Shown piece by piece: positions 10,933 to 12,828 of a stretch of 12,828 nt of DNA; positions within the stretch are counted from its first letter, which is position 1; every line of letters starts with the position of its first letter. Source of the DNA: an uncultured Collinsella sp. (GTDB lineage: Bacteria; Actinomycetota; Coriobacteriia; Coriobacteriales; Coriobacteriaceae); contig CAUGKA010000047.1 in NCBI GenBank assembly GCA_959599615.1, positions 1 to 12,828 of the forward strand, written 5' to 3'. Made by a program: the position numbers and the translations under genes. The notes under the pieces were generated by a model. The model was given only the letters and a program-made list of their open reading frames with translations, had not been told where the DNA came from and made no database searches.

Positions 10933-12828
10933 CTACTTGGCCTTGCTGCGACGATGGAAGAAAGCGCCGATCGCGGCGATGATGGCGCCGAGACCACCGA
11001 CGGTCACGACGGTCGCCGCCGTCTGGTCGCCGGTATTGGGGATCGCCGAACCGTTCTTCTTGCTGCCCTGGGCCTTGTCGCCTGCGGGCTTGCCCGCCTG
11101 GTTGCCGCCGTTCGAGCCATTGCCGGAACCCTGGTTGCCCGAGCCGCCCTGGTTGCCGGAGTCGGCATCCCTGAGGCTCTCAATGGCCAGCTTGAGCTGG
11201 TCATAGGCCGCCTGGAGCTGGGTGTCGGAAGCATTCTCATCACCCAAGACGTCCTCGGCGTAGGTAATGGCATCCGTCAGGGCCTTGACAGACTCGTCCG
11301 TCTTGCCCCTGGTGTCAGTCTCCTTCGCCTGCTTGACCAGGGCCTTGAGCTGCTTCTTAGTCGGATTCTCGACCGGGACCACCGGGGTCTTCTCGAGCGC
11401 GCCGCGGGCGCTCTCGAGCGCCCTGAGCGCCTGGTCGACCTCGTCCTGCGTGGCGTCCTCATCGCTCAAGATGGCGCGGGCGCTCGCCAGGGCGTTCTCG
11501 AGCGCCGTCCAGGAGGCCTCGGTGTAGTCACCGGCCTTGAGGTCGCCGGCAGCAACCTCGGCATCAACCTTTTCGATCGCGGTAGCGAGATCATCCTTCG
11601 CCACCGGATCGGGGACGGCCGTACCGTAGAACTTGAGCTCCGCCATGCTGCAGTAGGCATCAACGTCGCCACCGCCGGCGTGAATCACCTTGACGGTCAC
11701 GTAGCGACCGCGCGCGGCGCCAAAGCTCATCTGCTTCCAGTCGCCACGGTCGGTGAGCACGCGGCCGTCGTTGTCGAAGGCGAACGTACCCATCGACGCG
11801 GCGGTGCCCATCTCATAACCGTCGGCAGTGTCGGAGACCAGTATCTCGGCCTCGAAGATATCGCCGTTAGTGCCGCCGTCCTGGCGCGGCAGGAATGTAA
11901 CGTCGGTGAGATCGTAGTCGCGGCCCAGGTCGACACTCAGATACTGGGGCATACCGGTCCCATGGGCCCAGTCGCTGTGCCAAAGCGTCCGCTCGTCGCC
12001 GTCGAGAGCGTTGACGGCGTTGCTGCCCTCGTAGTCGGCCTCACTCGAGAAGTCGGCCACCTTGACGTTCTTGCGGTTCTCGGGCGTGTTGATGAGGATC
12101 TTCTCATCGACAGGGCGCATCTTGAGGCCGTCGATTGCCTTCTCGATCTTGGCAGTGGCGTCTGCGACATCCTTCTTGCTATAGCTGCCCTGGCCGCTGT
12201 CGAGGAGCTTCCGAGCCGCCTCGACCGCAGTGGTGAGAGCTGCATAGGAATCCTTGGTGTAGACGGACTCGCTGTAGCCCGCGGCCTTGGAAAGCGCTGC
12301 CACGAGCGCAGAGGTATCGACACCAGCCTTGACCTCGACCTCATAGGATGCGGTCTTGGAGGGGTCGAGTACCGACGCCACCGTGATCTTTGCCTTGCCG
12401 GCCTTGTTGGCACGCAGGTAGTAGCTCACGCTATCGCCAGCCTGAACAGCGGAGACGCTTACCACAGAGGGGTCGGAGCTCTCGACCGTCACATAGGGGT
12501 AGCCAGCGCTCTCAGGCGTAGCCTTGGCGTCGACGGGCGTAATGTCGCCTTCAAAGAACTCGGTCTGGTTCTTGCCTAGCTCGACACCCTCGATGGCCTC
12601 GACACCCTGCGTGTAGTTGAAGTTGACCTCACGCAGTGTGAGCATCTGGTCACCCGATGCCTCAAGCGGCGTGACCTCGACCTTGGTCGCCTTCTTGCCC
12701 TTGTTCTCGGCAGAGAGGTCAAAGGCGTAGCGAGCCAGGAAGGAATCGTACTCCCCGCCCGCGAACTCTTGGATCGAGCCATCCTCGAACGTCACGACGG
12801 CCTTGATCTTCTGTACGGTTCCGTTGCC
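10933..12828 (-). CDS. Wall-anchored surface protein, C-terminal part (5'-truncated by window)
   Basis: Only the last 631 residues are visible; the frame is open to the window edge, so the true start lies beyond it and the GTG at 12795 is not the start. From the edge: an unrecognised beta-rich stretch (1-80), a bacterial Ig-like region (about 85-168), FIVAR (about 171-237), an F5/8 type C (discoidin) domain (about 250-405, with NALDGDERTLWHSDW and MPQYLSVDLG), and two more FIVAR modules (about 412-480 and 490-553). A Gly/Asn/Ser/Gln-rich linker follows (555-592). The sorting signal is IPNTGD (596-601), followed by a hydrophobic span (604-624) and a basic tail. It is therefore exported and sortase-linked to the wall. 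F5/8C modules usually bind glycans, and such tails often belong to large glycoside hydrolases, but the catalytic part is not visible and I do not assign one. Confidence 0.9.
   Translation of the reverse strand, partial: GNGTVQKIKAVVTFEDGSIQEFAGGEYDSFLARYAFDLSAENKGKKATKVEVTPLEASGDQMLTLREVNFNYTQGVEAIEGVELGKNQTEFFEGDITPVDAKATPESAGYPYVTVESSDPSVVSVSAVQAGDSVSYYLRANKAGKAKITVASVLDPSKTASYEVEVKAGVDTSALVAALSKAAGYSESVYTKDSYAALTTAVEAARKLLDSGQGSYSKKDVADATAKIEKAIDGLKMRPVDEKILINTPENRKNVKVADFSSEADYEGSNAVNALDGDERTLWHSDWAHGTGMPQYLSVDLGRDYDLTDVTFLPRQDGGTNGDIFEAEILVSDTADGYEMGTAASMGTFAFDNDGRVLTDRGDWKQMSFGAARGRYVTVKVIHAGGGDVDAYCSMAELKFYGTAVPDPVAKDDLATAIEKVDAEVAAGDLKAGDYTEASWTALENALASARAILSDEDATQDEVDQALRALESARGALEKTPVVPVENPTKKQLKALVKQAKETDTRGKTDESVKALTDAITYAEDVLGDENASDTQLQAAYDQLKLAIESLRDADSGNQGGSGNQGSGNGSNGGNQAGKPAGDKAQGSKKNGSAIPNTGDQTAATVVTVGGLGAIIAAIGAFFHRRSKAK

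Noticed and set aside
10924..12579. Long plus-strand open frame (551 codons) opposite the surface protein
   Set aside because: The minus strand encodes recognisable FIVAR and F5/8C modules with a sorting signal; the opposite frame has none and runs over the terminator region.
1..12828. CRISPR array, tRNA, rRNA, insertion sequence, phage or integrase
   Set aside because: No regularly spaced direct repeats, cloverleaf, rRNA signature, transposase or integrase reading frame was found by eye.

Overview
The window looks like a chromosomal segment from a GC-rich Gram-positive bacterium, most likely a Coriobacteriia member such as Collinsella. This is an inference from base composition, the class B sortase and LPXTG-type wall protein, the clostridial/actinobacterial style of the proteins, and short GGGGAC-core repeats of a kind I recall from that group. 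Nothing here proves the species. All genes but one are on the minus strand.

Reading the minus strand from high to low coordinates, positions 10933-12828 hold the C-terminal part of a large wall-anchored surface protein (Ig-like, FIVAR, F5/8 type C, two more FIVAR modules, IPNTG sorting signal). Its 5' end lies outside the window and it ends at a strong terminator. Next comes purE with its own promoter, followed closely by a class B sortase and a small MoaE-like protein. A bidirectional terminator near 8665-8701 separates these from the only plus-strand gene (7413-8642), a multispanning membrane protein with a CmpB-type putative ABC permease domain and a well-formed promoter. Divergent from it, purF, purM and purN form a purine operon. 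A structured 154-base gap lies between purF and purM, purM and purN overlap by 11 bases, and an intrinsic terminator follows purN.

Directly after that terminator is a toxin-antitoxin pair: a RelB/DinJ-like ribbon-helix-helix antitoxin and a PIN-domain toxin joined by an ATGA overlap. A palindrome sits on the antitoxin's extended -10. Then follow an orphan PTS EIIA protein, a structured repeat-bearing gap, a PrsA-like parvulin foldase and a YqeY/GatB-domain protein, and the stretch ends with a hairpin plus terminator.

Functionally, purF, purM, purN and purE cover four steps of de novo IMP synthesis (PRPP amidation, GAR formylation, AIR formation, AIR carboxylation). PrsA folds exported proteins, and the sortase presumably anchors surface proteins, possibly including the IPNTG protein beside it. 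I found no clearly new multi-gene system. The less ordinary points are the hybrid TA pair and its operator, two structured dispersed-repeat-like elements, the folded purF-purM gap, an insertion in PurF, and a MoaE homologue without molybdenum-cofactor neighbours and apparently lacking one conserved lysine.
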